From assembly GCF_014197015.1 (NCBI RefSeq), contig NZ_JACIET010000005.1:1-64000 (forward strand): a DNA stretch of 64,000 nucleotides, in the 5' to 3' direction. Positions 9,740 through 18,625 of this stretch are shown here, in pieces. Within the stretch, counting starts at the first letter, position 1; each line of letters opens with the position of its first letter. The notes beneath the pieces are model-generated. The model saw nothing but the letters and a program-made list of their open reading frames with translations, ran no database searches and had not been told where the DNA came from. The translations under genes and the position numbers were made by a program. The DNA is from Niveibacterium umoris (GTDB lineage: Bacteria > Pseudomonadota > Gammaproteobacteria > Burkholderiales > Rhodocyclaceae).

Positions 9740-9862
9740 TCAGACGTAATAGTTCGGGCGGCGATGAACCGGCTGGTCGAACTTGCCGGCCTTGGCGTCC
9801 TGAAAGGCTTTCCAGGTCGGGTAGGCGGCGGCGACGGTCAACAGGGCGAGAATCGTGAACAT
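9740..9862 (-). CDS. Predicted 40-residue single-pass membrane peptide
   Basis: A short frame with ATG at 9862 and TGA at 9740-9742. It begins MFTILALLTVAAAYPTWKAF, a hydrophobic helix, followed by a basic, Pro/Tyr-containing tail (GKFDQPVHRRPNYYV). An AAGGA ribosome-binding site lies six bases upstream of the ATG, which supports translation. It stands alone between the globin and ispH, facing the globin gene. No family is recognised, and the call rests on the start signals and the plausible membrane-peptide composition. Confidence 0.55.
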   Translation of the reverse strand: MFTILALLTVAAAYPTWKAFQDAKAGKFDQPVHRRPNYYV

Positions 9863-9983
9863 GATGCGTCCTTGCGCTCCGGTGATTGGGGGACTGCCGG
9901 GGTGGAGCGCAGAAATCACTGTCAGATTAGATACTTGCCTGTCAGGGCCGCTTGCTTTGCCTCAAGCTTTGTCATCAAGGTGA

Positions 9984-10012
9984 CAATGAAAACGCCCGGA
10001 CTTGCCGGGCGT
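9984..10012 (-). terminator. Rho-independent terminator downstream of ispH
   Basis: A perfect 8-bp stem (acgcccgg at 9992-9999, ccgggcgt at 10005-10012) with a 5-nt loop, followed on the minus strand by ttttcatt. It lies 23 nt after the ispH stop and probably ends the ileS-lspA-fkpB-ispH transcript. Confidence 0.8.
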
Positions 10013-10034
10013 GAAGTCGGGTCTGTGCGCCAGC

Positions 10035-10964
10035 TCAGGCGACGGGGCGCAATTCCTGAGGAATCGGGAAATTCACGTTCTCTGCCGCGCCGTCGAGCGT
10101 TCGGACGCTGGCAGCGCCGAGTGCCTTAAGACGCTCGATCACTTCATTGACGAGGATTTCCGGCGCCGATGCACCGGCCGTCACACCGATGCGGCGCTTG
10201 CCCTCAAGGCTGGCGGGGTCGATGCCGGCCGCGTTGTCGATCAGGTAGGCCGGCACGCCGCGCAGCGCGGCCACTTCGCGCAGGCGGTTCGAGTTCGAAC
10301 TGTTCTTCGAGCCGACGACGAACACCACATCGACCTGCGGCGTCATGAACTTCACCGCATCCTGCCGGTTTTGCGTGGCGTAGCAGATGTCGTCGCGCTT
10401 CGGCCCGACGATGGCCGGGAAGCGTGCGCGCAAGGCATCCACCACCGTCTGCGCATCATCGACCGAGAGGGTGGTCTGCGTGACGTAGGCCAGCAGGGTG
10501 GGGTCGGAGACCTGCAGCTGCGCGACATCCTCGACGGTTTCGACGAGGTACATGCCGCCCAGGCTCTGACCCATGGTGCCTTCGACTTCCGGGTGACCCT
10601 TGTGGCCGATCATGATGATTTCGCGGCCCTGGTCGCGCATTTTCTGCACTTCGACATGCACCTTGGTCACCAGCGGGCAGGTGGCGTCGAAGACCTTGAG
10701 GCCGCGCGATTCGGCTTCCGCCCGCACTGCCTGCGAGACACCGTGGGCCGAGAAAATCACCGTATTGCCGGCTGGCACGTCGGCGAGGTCTTCGATGAAG
10801 ACCGCGCCCTTGTTGCGCAGGTCGTCGACGACGAACTTGTTGTGCACCACTTCGTGCCGTACGTAGATCGGCGCACCGTAGAGTTCGAGTGCGCGCTCGA
10901 CGATGGTGATGGCGCGCTCCACGCCGGCGCAGAAGCCGCGGGGGTTGGCGAGAAGGACTTCCAT
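10035..10964 (-). CDS. ispH: 4-hydroxy-3-methylbut-2-enyl diphosphate reductase
   Basis: A 309-residue IspH/LytB, the last enzyme of the MEP isoprenoid pathway, which reduces HMBPP to IPP and DMAPP in the cytoplasm. The three cluster-binding cysteines are at Cys12 ([10 protein letters not shown]), Cys96 ([11 protein letters not shown]) and Cys194 ([11 protein letters not shown]), close to the E. coli positions. His41 and His74 (HEVVH, SAHG) and the Thr-rich TQTTLS motif are also present. It follows fkpB after 47 nt in the common proteobacterial order lspA-fkpB-ispH and is followed by a terminator. Confidence 0.98.
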   Translation of the reverse strand: MEVLLANPRGFCAGVERAITIVERALELYGAPIYVRHEVVHNKFVVDDLRNKGAVFIEDLADVPAGNTVIFSAHGVSQAVRAEAESRGLKVFDATCPLVTKVHVEVQKMRDQGREIIMIGHKGHPEVEGTMGQSLGGMYLVETVEDVAQLQVSDPTLLAYVTQTTLSVDDAQTVVDALRARFPAIVGPKRDDICYATQNRQDAVKFMTPQVDVVFVVGSKNSSNSNRLREVAALRGVPAYLIDNAAGIDPASLEGKRRIGVTAGASAPEILVNEVIERLKALGAASVRTLDGAAENVNFPIPQELRPVA

Positions 10965-11011
10965 GGCTCGGTCTCTGTGTTCGGGTCTTGGTTCTGGTTT
11001 GGGGGGGCGCG

Positions 11012-11440
11012 TCAGCTGACGCCGACGACTTCGACTTCGAAGGTCACCGCGCGCCCGGCGAGCGGGTGGTTGAAGTCGATCTGCACGGCGTCGTCATTGA
11101 CATCGAGCACCTGGCCGGAGAACGCATTGCCATCCGGCGCGGTAAAGGTCAGCACTGCCCGCGGTTCGACGTCGACATCGGCCGGGAGTTCGTGCCGCGG
11201 AATCCATTCCACCAGTGCGTCGTGGAACTGGCCGAAGGCCTCGCCCTCGGCCAACTCGAACGTGCGGTGAGTGCCCACGGCGAGACCGATCAGGCATTCC
11301 TCGATCCGTGTGCCGAGTTCGCCGCGTCCGATCTGCAGCGTTGCCGGCGTCGATTCGAAGGTCGACAAGACCACGGTGCCGTCGCCCAGCGTGAAGCGGA
11401 AGTTGAGCGTGACAAGGCTCTGCGCGCCGATCAGATTCAT
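11012..11440 (-). CDS. fkpB: FKBP-type peptidyl-prolyl isomerase, SlpA/FkpB type
   Basis: A 142-residue cytoplasmic FKBP of the SlyD/SlpA class with an insert-in-flap domain. It has the strand [18 protein letters not shown], an [16 protein letters not shown] segment (the usual GxGxLxxGxExxLxG pattern), then the flap insert (about 65-120) and a C-terminal return [20 protein letters not shown]. Its start overlaps the lspA stop by four bases (ATGA). The SlyD His-rich tail is missing, which fits SlpA/FkpB. Its likely role is as a folding helper. Confidence 0.95.
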   Translation of the reverse strand: MNLIGAQSLVTLNFRFTLGDGTVVLSTFESTPATLQIGRGELGTRIEECLIGLAVGTHRTFELAEGEAFGQFHDALVEWIPRHELPADVDVEPRAVLTFTAPDGNAFSGQVLDVNDDAVQIDFNHPLAGRAVTFEVEVVGVS

Positions 11441-11928
11441 GGCTTCGATGCTCCGGCCGCCTGACGGCCCGCAAAAAGTTGGGCCGAGACCATCAGCACC
11501 GCGCCGACGGTGATGGCCGAGTCGGCCACGTTGAAGGCCGGCCAGCCGTAACGGCCGACGTGGAAATACAGGAAGTCGACCACCGCGCCGTAGGCGAAGC
11601 GGTCGATCACGTTACCCAGCGCGCCACCGATGATCAGCGCGAAGGCCAGCGGCTGCAGGCGCTCCTCGGCATGTTTGCGCAGCAGCACCAGCAGCCAGCC
11701 CGAAATCACGAAGGCCAGCGAGACGAAGAACCACTTCTGCCATCCGGGCTGGTTGGCGAGAAAACTGAACGCCGCGCCCGGGTTGTAAACCAGCACGAGC
11801 TGGAAGAAGTCGGTGTAGGGAATCGCCTCGCCGAACTTCAGGTTGCGCAGCACCGCGAGCTTGGTGATCTGATCGAGCACGATCACCAGGCCCGAGAGTC
11901 CCAGCCAGGCCAAAAAGCGCTTAGGCAT
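11437..11928 (-). CDS. lspA: Lipoprotein signal peptidase (signal peptidase II)
   Basis: A 163-residue inner-membrane aspartic protease that removes signal peptides from prolipoproteins. Four hydrophobic helices are visible. The catalytic aspartates lie in [15 protein letters not shown] and [11 protein letters not shown], and the [10 protein letters not shown] motif is present. I start at ATG 11928 ([13 protein letters not shown]), which overlaps the end of ileS by eight bases; an in-frame start at 11943 would add five residues. It is coupled to ileS upstream and to fkpB downstream. Confidence 0.97.
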   Translation of the reverse strand: MPKRFLAWLGLSGLVIVLDQITKLAVLRNLKFGEAIPYTDFFQLVLVYNPGAAFSFLANQPGWQKWFFVSLAFVISGWLLVLLRKHAEERLQPLAFALIIGGALGNVIDRFAYGAVVDFLYFHVGRYGWPAFNVADSAITVGAVLMVSAQLFAGRQAAGASKP

Positions 11929-14728
11929 GCGTGCGCACCTCACCGTCGCCGTGCAGGTTGCTGTCGCAGCGGCCGCACAGCGTGGGGTGTTCGGCGTTCA
12001 CGCCGACGTCCGCGCGCCAGTGCCAGCAGCGCTCGCATTTCTGCTGCGCGGTCGGCGTGACGACGATCGCCTCGTCGGCCTCAGTCGCCACCTTCACCAG
12101 GGTCGCGGCCGAGGTGATCAGCACGAACTTGAGGTCGTCGCCGAGTGAGGCCAGCGCATCGAACTTGTCGCTGCCTGCGCGGATCTCGACTTCGGCTTGC
12201 AGCGAGGCACCGATCTTGCCTTCGGTGCGCACCGCTTCAACCGCCTTGGAGACTTCGCCACGCACTGCGCGGATCGTCTCCCAACGGGCGATCAGCCCGG
12301 CTTCGCCTTCCTGCGCCGGCAGGGCGTGGAAGGTGTGCAGCATCACCGATTCGTCCGGGTTGTTGCCGTTCAGCACCGCCCAGATTTCCTCTGCCGTGAA
12401 GGAGAGGATCGGCGCCATCAGCTTCACCACCGTCTGCACGATGTGCCACAGCGCGGTCTGCGCGGCGCGGCGTGCCACGGAATCCGGCGCGGTGGTGTAG
12501 AGGCGGTCCTTGAGGATGTCGAGGTAGAAGGCGCCGAGGTCTTCCGAGCAGAAGATCTGCAGCGCCTGCACCACGCGGTGGAATTCGAACTTCGCGTAGT
12601 CGGCCTCGGCCTGCGTCGCGAGCTTGCGGGTGAAGGCCAGCGCGTAGCGGTCGATATCCAGCCACTGTTCGACCGGCACGGCGTTCTTCGTGATGTCGAA
12701 GTCGGCGGTGTTGGCGAGCAGGAAGCGCAGCGTGTTGCGGATGCGGCGGTAGGTTTCGACGACGCGGTCGAGGATCTCCTTCGACACCGCGAGTTCGCCC
12801 GAGTAGTCGGTGGCTGCGACCCACAGGCGCAGGATCTCCGCGCCCATCTTGTCGCTGATCTCCTGCGGCAGGATCACGTTGCCGAGCGACTTGCTCATCT
12901 TGCGACCCTGCTGGTCCACGGTGAAGCCGTGCGTCAGCAGCGCCTTGTAGGGCGCGTGGCCGTCGATCGCGGCGCCGGTCAGCAGCGAGGAATGGAACCA
13001 GCCGCGGTGCTGGTCCGAGCCTTCGAGGTACAGGTCGGCGCGCGGGCCGCTGGTGTGGCCATCGTTGTGCGAGCCGCGCAGCACATGCCAGTGCGTGGTG
13101 CCGGAGTCGAACCACACATCCAGCGTGTCGCTGATCTTGGTGTACTGCTCAGCCTCGGCGCCCAGCAGCTCGGCGGCGTCGAGCTTGGACCAGGCTTCGA
13201 TGCCGGAGACTTCAACGCGCTTCGCGACTTCTTCCATCAGCTCGACGGTGCGCGGGTGCAGTTCGCCGGTTTCCTTGTGCAGGAAGAACGGGATCGGCAC
13301 ACCCCAGGTGCGCTGGCGCGAGATGCACCAGTCCGGGCGGTTGGCGATCATCGCGTGCAGGCGCGGCTTGCCCCAGGCGGGGTAGAAGGCGGTCGCCTCG
13401 ACCGCGCCCAGTGCCTTGTCGCGCAGACTCTTTCCATCCTTCGGCAGCTTGTCCATGCCGACGAACCACTGAGCGGTAGCGCGGTAGATCACGGGCGTCT
13501 TATGGCGCCAGCAGTGCATGTAGCTGTGGCTGACGGTGCCGTGCGAGAGCAGGGCGCCGACTTCGGTGAGCTTCTCGACGATGACCGGGTTGGCCTTCCA
13601 GATCATCTGGCCACCGAAGAAGGGCAGGTCTTCAACGTAGACGCCGTTGCCCTTGACGATGGAGATGATCTCGTCGTTGCGGCGGCCGTAGGCGAGCCAG
13701 GAATTGAAGTCGTCCACGCCGTGTGCGGGTGCCGAGTGCACCACGCCGGTACCGGCATCCAGCCCCACGTAGTCGGCCAGATACACCGGCGAGACGCGGT
13801 CGAAGAAGGGGTGGCGGAACTCGATGCGATCGAGCGCCTGGCCCTTGGTGGTGGCGAGCACGGCGCCTTCGAGGCCGTAGCGCTTGAGCGAATCCTCGAC
13901 CAGGTCCTTGGCCAGCACCAGCAGCTTCTCGCCGGTGTCGACCAGCGCGTACTCGAACTCCGGGTGCATGTTGAGCGCCTGGTTGGCGGGGATCGTCCAG
14001 GGCGTGGTGGTCCAGATCACCGCGTAGGCGGTCTTGGGCAGCGCAGCGAGGCCGAAGGCGGCGGCGAGCTTGCCGACGTCGGCATCCGACACCGCGAAGG
14101 CCACGTCGATCGTCGGCGACTTCTTGTCGGCGTATTCGACTTCCGCTTCAGCCAGTGCCGAGCCGCAGTCGAAGCACCAGTTCACGGGCTTGAGGCCCTT
14201 GAACACATAACCCTGCTTGACCATCTCGGCCAGCGCGCGGATCTCGCCCGCCTCGTTGGCGAAGGCCATCGTCAGGTAGGGCTTGTCCCAGTCGCCCAGC
14301 ACGCCGAGGCGGATGAATTCCTTCTTCTGGATCTCGACCTGTTCGGCGGCGTAGGCGCGGCACAGCTCGCGCACCTTGTCGGCGGGCAGGTTCTTGCCGT
14401 GGGTGACTTCGATCTTGTGTTCGATCGGCAGGCCGTGGCAGTCCCAGCCCGGCACATAGGGGGCGTCGAAACCGGCCAGGGTCTTCGAGCGGACGATGAT
14501 GTCCTTGAGGATCTTGTTCAGCGCGTGGCCCAGGTGCAGGTTGCCGTTCGCGTAGGGCGGGCCGTCGTGCAGGATGAACTTCGGGCGGCCGGCGCTGGCC
14601 TTGCGGATCTTCTGGTACAGCTGGCCCTTCTGCCAGCCCGCCACCCAACCCGGCTCGCGCTTGGGCAGGTCACCGCGCATCGGGAAGGCGGTGTCGGGCA
14701 GGTTCATCGTTTTCCGGTAATCAGCCAT
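11921..14728 (-). CDS. ileS: Isoleucyl-tRNA synthetase
   Basis: A 935-residue class I synthetase that charges tRNA-Ile. Visible landmarks are the HIGH motif ([12 protein letters not shown], about 66), the CP1 editing domain in the middle third, KMSKS ([10 protein letters not shown], about 608) and a C-terminal zinc finger with CERCWHW and CGRCDSN. Size and layout match the bacterial (mupirocin-sensitive type) enzyme. It lies between ribF (111-nt gap) and lspA (8-nt overlap), the standard order. Confidence 0.98.
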   Translation of the reverse strand: MADYRKTMNLPDTAFPMRGDLPKREPGWVAGWQKGQLYQKIRKASAGRPKFILHDGPPYANGNLHLGHALNKILKDIIVRSKTLAGFDAPYVPGWDCHGLPIEHKIEVTHGKNLPADKVRELCRAYAAEQVEIQKKEFIRLGVLGDWDKPYLTMAFANEAGEIRALAEMVKQGYVFKGLKPVNWCFDCGSALAEAEVEYADKKSPTIDVAFAVSDADVGKLAAAFGLAALPKTAYAVIWTTTPWTIPANQALNMHPEFEYALVDTGEKLLVLAKDLVEDSLKRYGLEGAVLATTKGQALDRIEFRHPFFDRVSPVYLADYVGLDAGTGVVHSAPAHGVDDFNSWLAYGRRNDEIISIVKGNGVYVEDLPFFGGQMIWKANPVIVEKLTEVGALLSHGTVSHSYMHCWRHKTPVIYRATAQWFVGMDKLPKDGKSLRDKALGAVEATAFYPAWGKPRLHAMIANRPDWCISRQRTWGVPIPFFLHKETGELHPRTVELMEEVAKRVEVSGIEAWSKLDAAELLGAEAEQYTKISDTLDVWFDSGTTHWHVLRGSHNDGHTSGPRADLYLEGSDQHRGWFHSSLLTGAAIDGHAPYKALLTHGFTVDQQGRKMSKSLGNVILPQEISDKMGAEILRLWVAATDYSGELAVSKEILDRVVETYRRIRNTLRFLLANTADFDITKNAVPVEQWLDIDRYALAFTRKLATQAEADYAKFEFHRVVQALQIFCSEDLGAFYLDILKDRLYTTAPDSVARRAAQTALWHIVQTVVKLMAPILSFTAEEIWAVLNGNNPDESVMLHTFHALPAQEGEAGLIARWETIRAVRGEVSKAVEAVRTEGKIGASLQAEVEIRAGSDKFDALASLGDDLKFVLITSAATLVKVATEADEAIVVTPTAQQKCERCWHWRADVGVNAEHPTLCGRCDSNLHGDGEVRTHA

Positions 14729-14839
14729 GGCTTGCTATCTCTTCAATCTTTGCGTGAATGCAGGGGATTCGGTTCAGGGCGGGCGCCGCGGGGGACTCAC
14801 GCAGGGCTGCCGCCGACAAGGCGGGGCGCCGACGACCGC

Positions 14840-15787
14840 TCAGGTCGCCGGCACCGGAATTCGATGCTGCGCGAGCACTTCCTTCGCGATCTCGCAGTCG
14901 CGGTTGATCGCCGCGGTCAACTCTTCCAGTGAGCCGTACTTCTGCTCGTCGCGCTGCTTGTGCAGGAAGTGCACCTGCAGGTGCTTGCCGTACAGATCGC
15001 CGTCGAAACCGAACAGGAAGACTTCCAGCCGCGCTGCGCCGTTCTTGGTGATCGTCGGCCGGTTGCCAAGACTCGCAACGCCCGGCCAGGGGCTGTCGCC
15101 GATGCCATCCACGGTCACCGTGTAGATGCCATGCAACGCCGCGCGGTTGCGCTTGATCTGGATGTTCGCGGTCGGGAAGCCGATCGTGCGGCCGATCTTG
15201 TCGCCGTGCATGACGCGGCCGCTCATCGTGTAGGGCCGGCCGATCAGGCGCTCGGCGCGTTCGATGTCGCCGGAGACCAGCGCATCGCGCACCGCCGAAC
15301 TCGACACGCGTTCGCCGTCGAAGTCGAGCGTCGGCATCGATTCGACGCGGAAGCCCCAGGTTTCGCCGGCCTGCTGCAGCGACGCGAAATCGCCACCCCG
15401 GCCGCGGCCGAAGCGGAAATCGTCGCCGATCAACAGATGCCGCACGCCCAGGCCGCGCACAAGCACGTTCTCGACGAAGGCCTCGGCATCGAGCGAGGCG
15501 AGCGCCTTGTTGAAGCGCAGCACATAGACGCGATCGACACCGCATTCGGCCATGTATTCGAGCTTCTCGCGCAGGCGAGACAGACGCGGCGGGGCGGATT
15601 CCGGGGCGAAGAACTCGCGCGGATGCGGCTCGAAGGTCAGTACCGTGGCCGGCAGCGCGCGCTCGCGCGCTTCGCGCACGAGCAATTGCAGCAGGGCCTG
15701 ATGGCCGCGGTGCACGCCGTCGAAGTTGCCGATCGTGAGCACCGAACCGTGTTCAGCGCGATCGGGAAGGCCGCGGAAGACCAGCAT
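14840..15787 (-). CDS. ribF: Bifunctional riboflavin kinase/FAD synthetase
   Basis: A 315-residue enzyme making FMN and FAD. The N-terminal adenylyltransferase half has GNFDGVHRGHQ and LLIGDDFRFGRGRGGD; the C-terminal kinase half has RPYTMSGRVMHGDKIGRTIGFPTANI. I chose the ATG at 15787 (MLVFRGLPDRAEHG) because the upstream in-frame extension is low-complexity and not part of the family. It is the first gene of the ribF-ileS-lspA-fkpB-ispH run. Confidence 0.97.
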   Translation of the reverse strand: MLVFRGLPDRAEHGSVLTIGNFDGVHRGHQALLQLLVREARERALPATVLTFEPHPREFFAPESAPPRLSRLREKLEYMAECGVDRVYVLRFNKALASLDAEAFVENVLVRGLGVRHLLIGDDFRFGRGRGGDFASLQQAGETWGFRVESMPTLDFDGERVSSSAVRDALVSGDIERAERLIGRPYTMSGRVMHGDKIGRTIGFPTANIQIKRNRAALHGIYTVTVDGIGDSPWPGVASLGNRPTITKNGAARLEVFLFGFDGDLYGKHLQVHFLHKQRDEQKYGSLEELTAAINRDCEIAKEVLAQHRIPVPAT

Positions 15788-15872
15788 AAGCGTCTGACAA
15801 AAAACGCGAATTATAGCCTGCGGCAGTGCCGCATTGGTCTGCCAAGCCAGGGCGGCGGGGAATGGAGGGCGC

Positions 15873-15928
15873 GAAAAAGATCGCGCGGCCACCGGCCCTT
15901 GAGAGGGATAAGGCTCGATGGCCGCGCG
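15873..15928 (-). terminator. Rho-independent terminator downstream of the rpsD paralog
   Basis: Perfect 10-bp arms at 15882-15891 (cgcgcggcca) and 15919-15928 (tggccgcgcg), joined by a 27-nt loop that can fold further. On the minus strand the stem is followed by atctttttcgc. It is placed between the S4 gene (ends 16016) and ribF (starts 15787), separating the heme operon from the ribF-ispH run. Confidence 0.65.
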
Positions 15929-16015
15929 GGGGAAGACCCGCGGGCAGGATCCGCAGGCGCTCGGGAAGCGTCCGGATCCGGGTTGAGGCTGCCGCGCCCG
16001 CGGGCCGCTGCTCGC

Positions 16016-16627
16016 TTACAGGCGCTGGGCGTAGTACTCGACGACCAGCTGCATCTCGATCGGGAAGGGGATGTCGCTCAGCGCCGGCAGGTGTGCCACG
16101 GTGGCGGTGCGGGCGGCCTCATCGCAGCTGAGCCATTCGGGGCGGGTGAGCGCGGGCTCGCCGAAGCTTTCCTGCACCACGGGGTGCTTGCGGCTTTTCT
16201 CGCGCAGCGCGATCACGTCGCCAATCCGCAGGCGGTACGAGGGGATGTTCACCGCGCGGCCGTTGACCAGGCAATGCGAGTGATTTACCAGCTGGCGCGC
16301 CGCCGGAATCGTGGGCGCGAAACCGGCGCGGAACACCGCGTTGTCGAGCCGGCATTCGAGCAATTCGGCGAGCTTGTCGCCGGCCGAACCTTGCGCACGC
16401 TTGGCATCGCTCATCATGCGGCGCATCTGCCGTTCCGAGAGGCCGTAGTTCAGGCGCAGCTTCTGTTTTTCCTGCAACTGCAGGCCGAAGCCGGATTTCT
16501 TGCGCAGGCGGTTGCCGTGCTGGCCGGGCGGATGCGGGCGATCGGCGATCGATTTGCGCGACAGGCCGGGCAGTTCGACGCCAAGGGCACGCATGGCTTT
16601 GAGGCGGGGGCCGGTAAAACGGGACAT
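16016..16627 (-). CDS. rpsD: Ribosomal protein S4 paralog outside a ribosomal operon
   Basis: A 203-residue S4-family protein. The N-terminal S4 domain includes PPGQHGNRLRKKSGFGLQLQEKQKLR, split here by the usual loop, and the S4 RNA-binding fold follows (ECRLDNAVFRAGFAPTIPAARQLVNH, then HCLVNGRAVNIPSYRLRIGD). Betaproteobacterial housekeeping rpsD normally sits between rpsK and rpoA and starts MARYIGPKCKLSRREG; this copy starts MSRFTGPRLKAMRALG and has no cysteine in its first 80 residues. It follows the chaN-like gene by 24 nt with its own ACGGAG site, so it is probably the last gene of the Fur-box-preceded heme operon. It may be an alternative S4 used under some stress; that role is inference. 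Confidence 0.92.
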   Translation of the reverse strand: MSRFTGPRLKAMRALGVELPGLSRKSIADRPHPPGQHGNRLRKKSGFGLQLQEKQKLRLNYGLSERQMRRMMSDAKRAQGSAGDKLAELLECRLDNAVFRAGFAPTIPAARQLVNHSHCLVNGRAVNIPSYRLRIGDVIALREKSRKHPVVQESFGEPALTRPEWLSCDEAARTATVAHLPALSDIPFPIEMQLVVEYYAQRL

Positions 16628-16651
16628 GGATACTCCGTAACAGGGTGAACG

Positions 16652-17503
16652 TCAGCGGCCCGCGGGCTTGGCGAGTGCGGCGCAGGGGTCGTCGCGCTCG
16701 ATGGCGGGCAGCGTGAGGTTGAGGTCGAACCGGGCGGCGTCGGAATCGTCTTCGCCAAGGCTCACGGCGAACACGCCGGGCAAGTCGGTGAGCCAGAGCG
16801 GCACGCCGATATCGCGCCGCACATGGCCGTTGCCGGCCAGCAGCACCGCGCCGCGGCTGGCGTGGGCGCGCAGCTGGGCGGCCATGAACAGATCGCGCGC
16901 CAGCTGCGCCTGCACCAATCCGGGCAGCATCTCGGGCGGCGTGTGGCCGCAGTGGCCGGCGTCGATGGCCTGCTTCTGACCGGTGATGAGCGAATCCGTG
17001 AGCGGTGGCCGTGCGCCTTGCGGCAGGCCTGCACTTGCAAGCACCTCGGCGGGCAGCACCGCGCCCAGGCCTTCGCGCATCGCGCGGGCGGCGTCGGCGC
17101 GCGAAACGTTGGCGGCGATGATCGGCAAGTCGTGATCGAGCGCCAGCGCCACTACCGGCTTGAGCAGGGGCCAGGGCCAGCGCGGGCCACCGGCCTGCGC
17201 GATCAGGTGATCGGCGTCGCGTGGGTGCTCGCGACGTGCGCGGTCGATGTCGGCCTGGCGTTCGCGGTCGAAGTGCTCCATCACCAGCGCCGGGCGCCAG
17301 CCAGCAGCCACGCGCAGCCGCAGCGCATCAAGCCGTAGCTGGTGCACCTGCGGGTTGTCGTGTACCTCGCCCAGCAGCACCAGCGGGTAGGGCGCGATGG
17401 CCTGGGCGAGCGTCGCCGGATCGGGCTGCGCGGCGTGTGTCGGCGCGATCGGGCTACCGGCGAGCACAGCGGCGAGCAATGCAGTCAGCAGGGTGCGTGT
17501 CAT
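16652..17503 (-). CDS. ChaN-family (DUF399) heme-binding-type protein
   Basis: A 283-residue exported protein. I start at ATG 17503, which gives a signal peptide ending near PTHAAQP. The family core is present: LLGEVHDNPQVHQLRLDAL, VMEHFDRERQADID, PIIAANVSRADA and LLAGNGHVRRDIGVP. ChaN proteins (Campylobacter ChaN; PhuW-type proteins in pseudomonads) bind heme and belong to iron-regulated loci. Most members are lipoproteins, but I see no lipobox cysteine here, so this one may be free in the periplasm. It starts two nt after the stop of the 88-residue gene and precedes the S4 paralog. Confidence 0.9.
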   Translation of the reverse strand: MTRTLLTALLAAVLAGSPIAPTHAAQPDPATLAQAIAPYPLVLLGEVHDNPQVHQLRLDALRLRVAAGWRPALVMEHFDRERQADIDRARREHPRDADHLIAQAGGPRWPWPLLKPVVALALDHDLPIIAANVSRADAARAMREGLGAVLPAEVLASAGLPQGARPPLTDSLITGQKQAIDAGHCGHTPPEMLPGLVQAQLARDLFMAAQLRAHASRGAVLLAGNGHVRRDIGVPLWLTDLPGVFAVSLGEDDSDAARFDLNLTLPAIERDDPCAALAKPAGR

Positions 17504-17505
17504 GT

Positions 17506-17772
17506 TTAGCGATAGGTGGCGTGCTGCGCGCAGCCGGCGCAGTGCGTGGTCAGCGAGCCGGCCCATTGCGCGCGCAGGTCGGCGCAGGCCTGGCGCAGCG
17601 TGGCGTCGATTGAGTCGTCGTTCGCCAGGCGCTGCAGGTGCTGCACCAGCGCCTGCGTCTTCGCAGCGGTGATGCCGCGCGCCACCGAGGATGAAAGCAG
17701 ATGCAGCGCGGCGGCCAATGCCAGTTCCGGCCGGCTGCGCTCTGCCTCGGTGGTGTCGGACGTCGGCATCAT
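17506..17772 (-). CDS. Uncharacterised 88-residue protein of the heme locus, C-terminal CxxC
   Basis: It starts at the ATG at 17772, overlapping the stop of the DUF2149 gene by four bases (ATGA; a second ATG follows at once). The body is helical and soluble (ALAAALHLLSSSVARGITAAK, then DDSIDATLRQACADLRAQW), and the tail carries HCAGCAQHATYR, a CxxCxxH arrangement near the stop. No signal peptide or membrane segment is visible. It lies tightly between the ExbD-like and ChaN genes. The terminal Cys/His cluster could bind metal or heme, but this is speculation. Confidence 0.8.
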   Translation of the reverse strand: MMPTSDTTEAERSRPELALAAALHLLSSSVARGITAAKTQALVQHLQRLANDDSIDATLRQACADLRAQWAGSLTTHCAGCAQHATYR

Positions 17773-18086
17773 GGTTTTTCGCCCTCCGGCACGTAGACCA
17801 TTGAACCGTCTTTCATCTTGTAGGCGACGCCGGCCTTTTCGCCGTCGCCGCCGCCGATCTTGCCGCTGGCTTCGTAGCGGGTGAGCTTCTCGCCCTGTTT
17901 CATGACGATCTCCATGTCCGGCTTGCCGGGGTTCTTGATCACGGTGACGTCCTGCAGCGTGAAGGGGTTGAGCGGGTGCTGCGCCACCGTGATCAGCAGC
18001 GCGGCGATGATCACGAGGAACACGTCGATCAGGTTCACGACCGAGAGGATCGGGTCGTCGCTGTCGTGGTCGGCGAGGAACTTCAT
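17769..18086 (-). CDS. DUF2149 ExbD-like membrane protein
   Basis: A 105-residue protein from ATG 18086, coupled to the ExbB-like gene by an ATGA overlap. It has a short N-terminal cytoplasmic part, one membrane helix (SVVNLIDVFLVIIAALLITV, about 15-36) and a periplasmic domain ending YMKDG/VPEGEKP-like. The helix keeps the Asp (Asp21) in the NLIDVFL context, equivalent to the proton-carrying Asp of ExbD/TolR (PLIDVMLVLL-type). DUF2149 proteins are found next to CobN-like and MotA/ExbB-like genes in hmu-type loci. It is probably one half of a proton-driven motor; the energised partner is unknown. Confidence 0.88.
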   Translation of the reverse strand: MKFLADHDSDDPILSVVNLIDVFLVIIAALLITVAQHPLNPFTLQDVTVIKNPGKPDMEIVMKQGEKLTRYEASGKIGGGDGEKAGVAYKMKDGSMVYVPEGEKP

Positions 18087-18625
18087 GCCGCCGCTCCGAC
18101 GGCAGCCGATGCGGGCGCAACGACGTGGATCGCCGCGTGCGGATGCGCCGCCAGCCATTGCAGTTCCTCGGCCAGCCAGCGCTTGCGCACGTTGACGATC
18201 CAGAAGGTGATGCTCGCCGCGATCAGCGCCAGGATCACCGCCGAGAACGCGATCATCAGGTTCTGGCTCACCGCTGCGAGCTGCCCGTCAGAGAGCGACT
18301 TGAGCGCCGGCCCCATCGGAATCATCGTCGCCACCAGCCCGAGCATCGGGCACACGCGGGTGACGATGCGGTCGGTTTCCATCAGCTTGTGGGCGGCCAG
18401 TTCTTGGTCGTCGCGCAGGTGCAGGTGGTGCGCATGCACTTGCGCGATCAGCGGATAGCCGGCGCCTTCGCCGGGGAGCTTGCGGGCGCGCTGCACCGCT
18501 TGCACCGCGAAGCTGCCGAGCGCCCAGAAGGCGTAGAGGAAGGCTGCGGCGACGAGGATCAGGACGGGCAGCATGAAGAGCTGCGCGATGTCGTACATCA
18601 GGGTTTCGAGGGCGGTGGATTGCAT
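18083..18625 (-). CDS. MotA/TolQ/ExbB-family proton channel protein
   Basis: A 180-residue protein with three membrane segments: about 12-38 (LFMLPVLILVAAAFLYAFWALG), about 92-110 (VCPMLGLVATMIPMGPALK) and about 120-145 (NLMIAFSAVILALIAASITFWIV). The layout and the LGLVATMIPMGPAL motif match ExbB/TolQ helices lining the channel. It is coupled to the DUF2149 gene. Together they resemble the ExbB/ExbD-like pair of the hmu loci of Bacteroidetes, whose exact function is unresolved. It follows the inverted-repeat island, so its promoter or leader may lie there. Confidence 0.92.
   Translation of the reverse strand: MQSTALETLMYDIAQLFMLPVLILVAAAFLYAFWALGSFAVQAVQRARKLPGEGAGYPLIAQVHAHHLHLRDDQELAAHKLMETDRIVTRVCPMLGLVATMIPMGPALKSLSDGQLAAVSQNLMIAFSAVILALIAASITFWIVNVRKRWLAEELQWLAAHPHAAIHVVAPASAAVGAAA

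Noticed and set aside
9764-10129. A 121-codon plus-strand frame between the globin and ispH
   Set aside because: It runs antisense through the 40-residue peptide, the terminator and the end of ispH, and shows no domain.
12197-14932. A 911-codon plus-strand frame opposite ileS
   Set aside because: Antisense shadow of a GC-rich synthetase gene.
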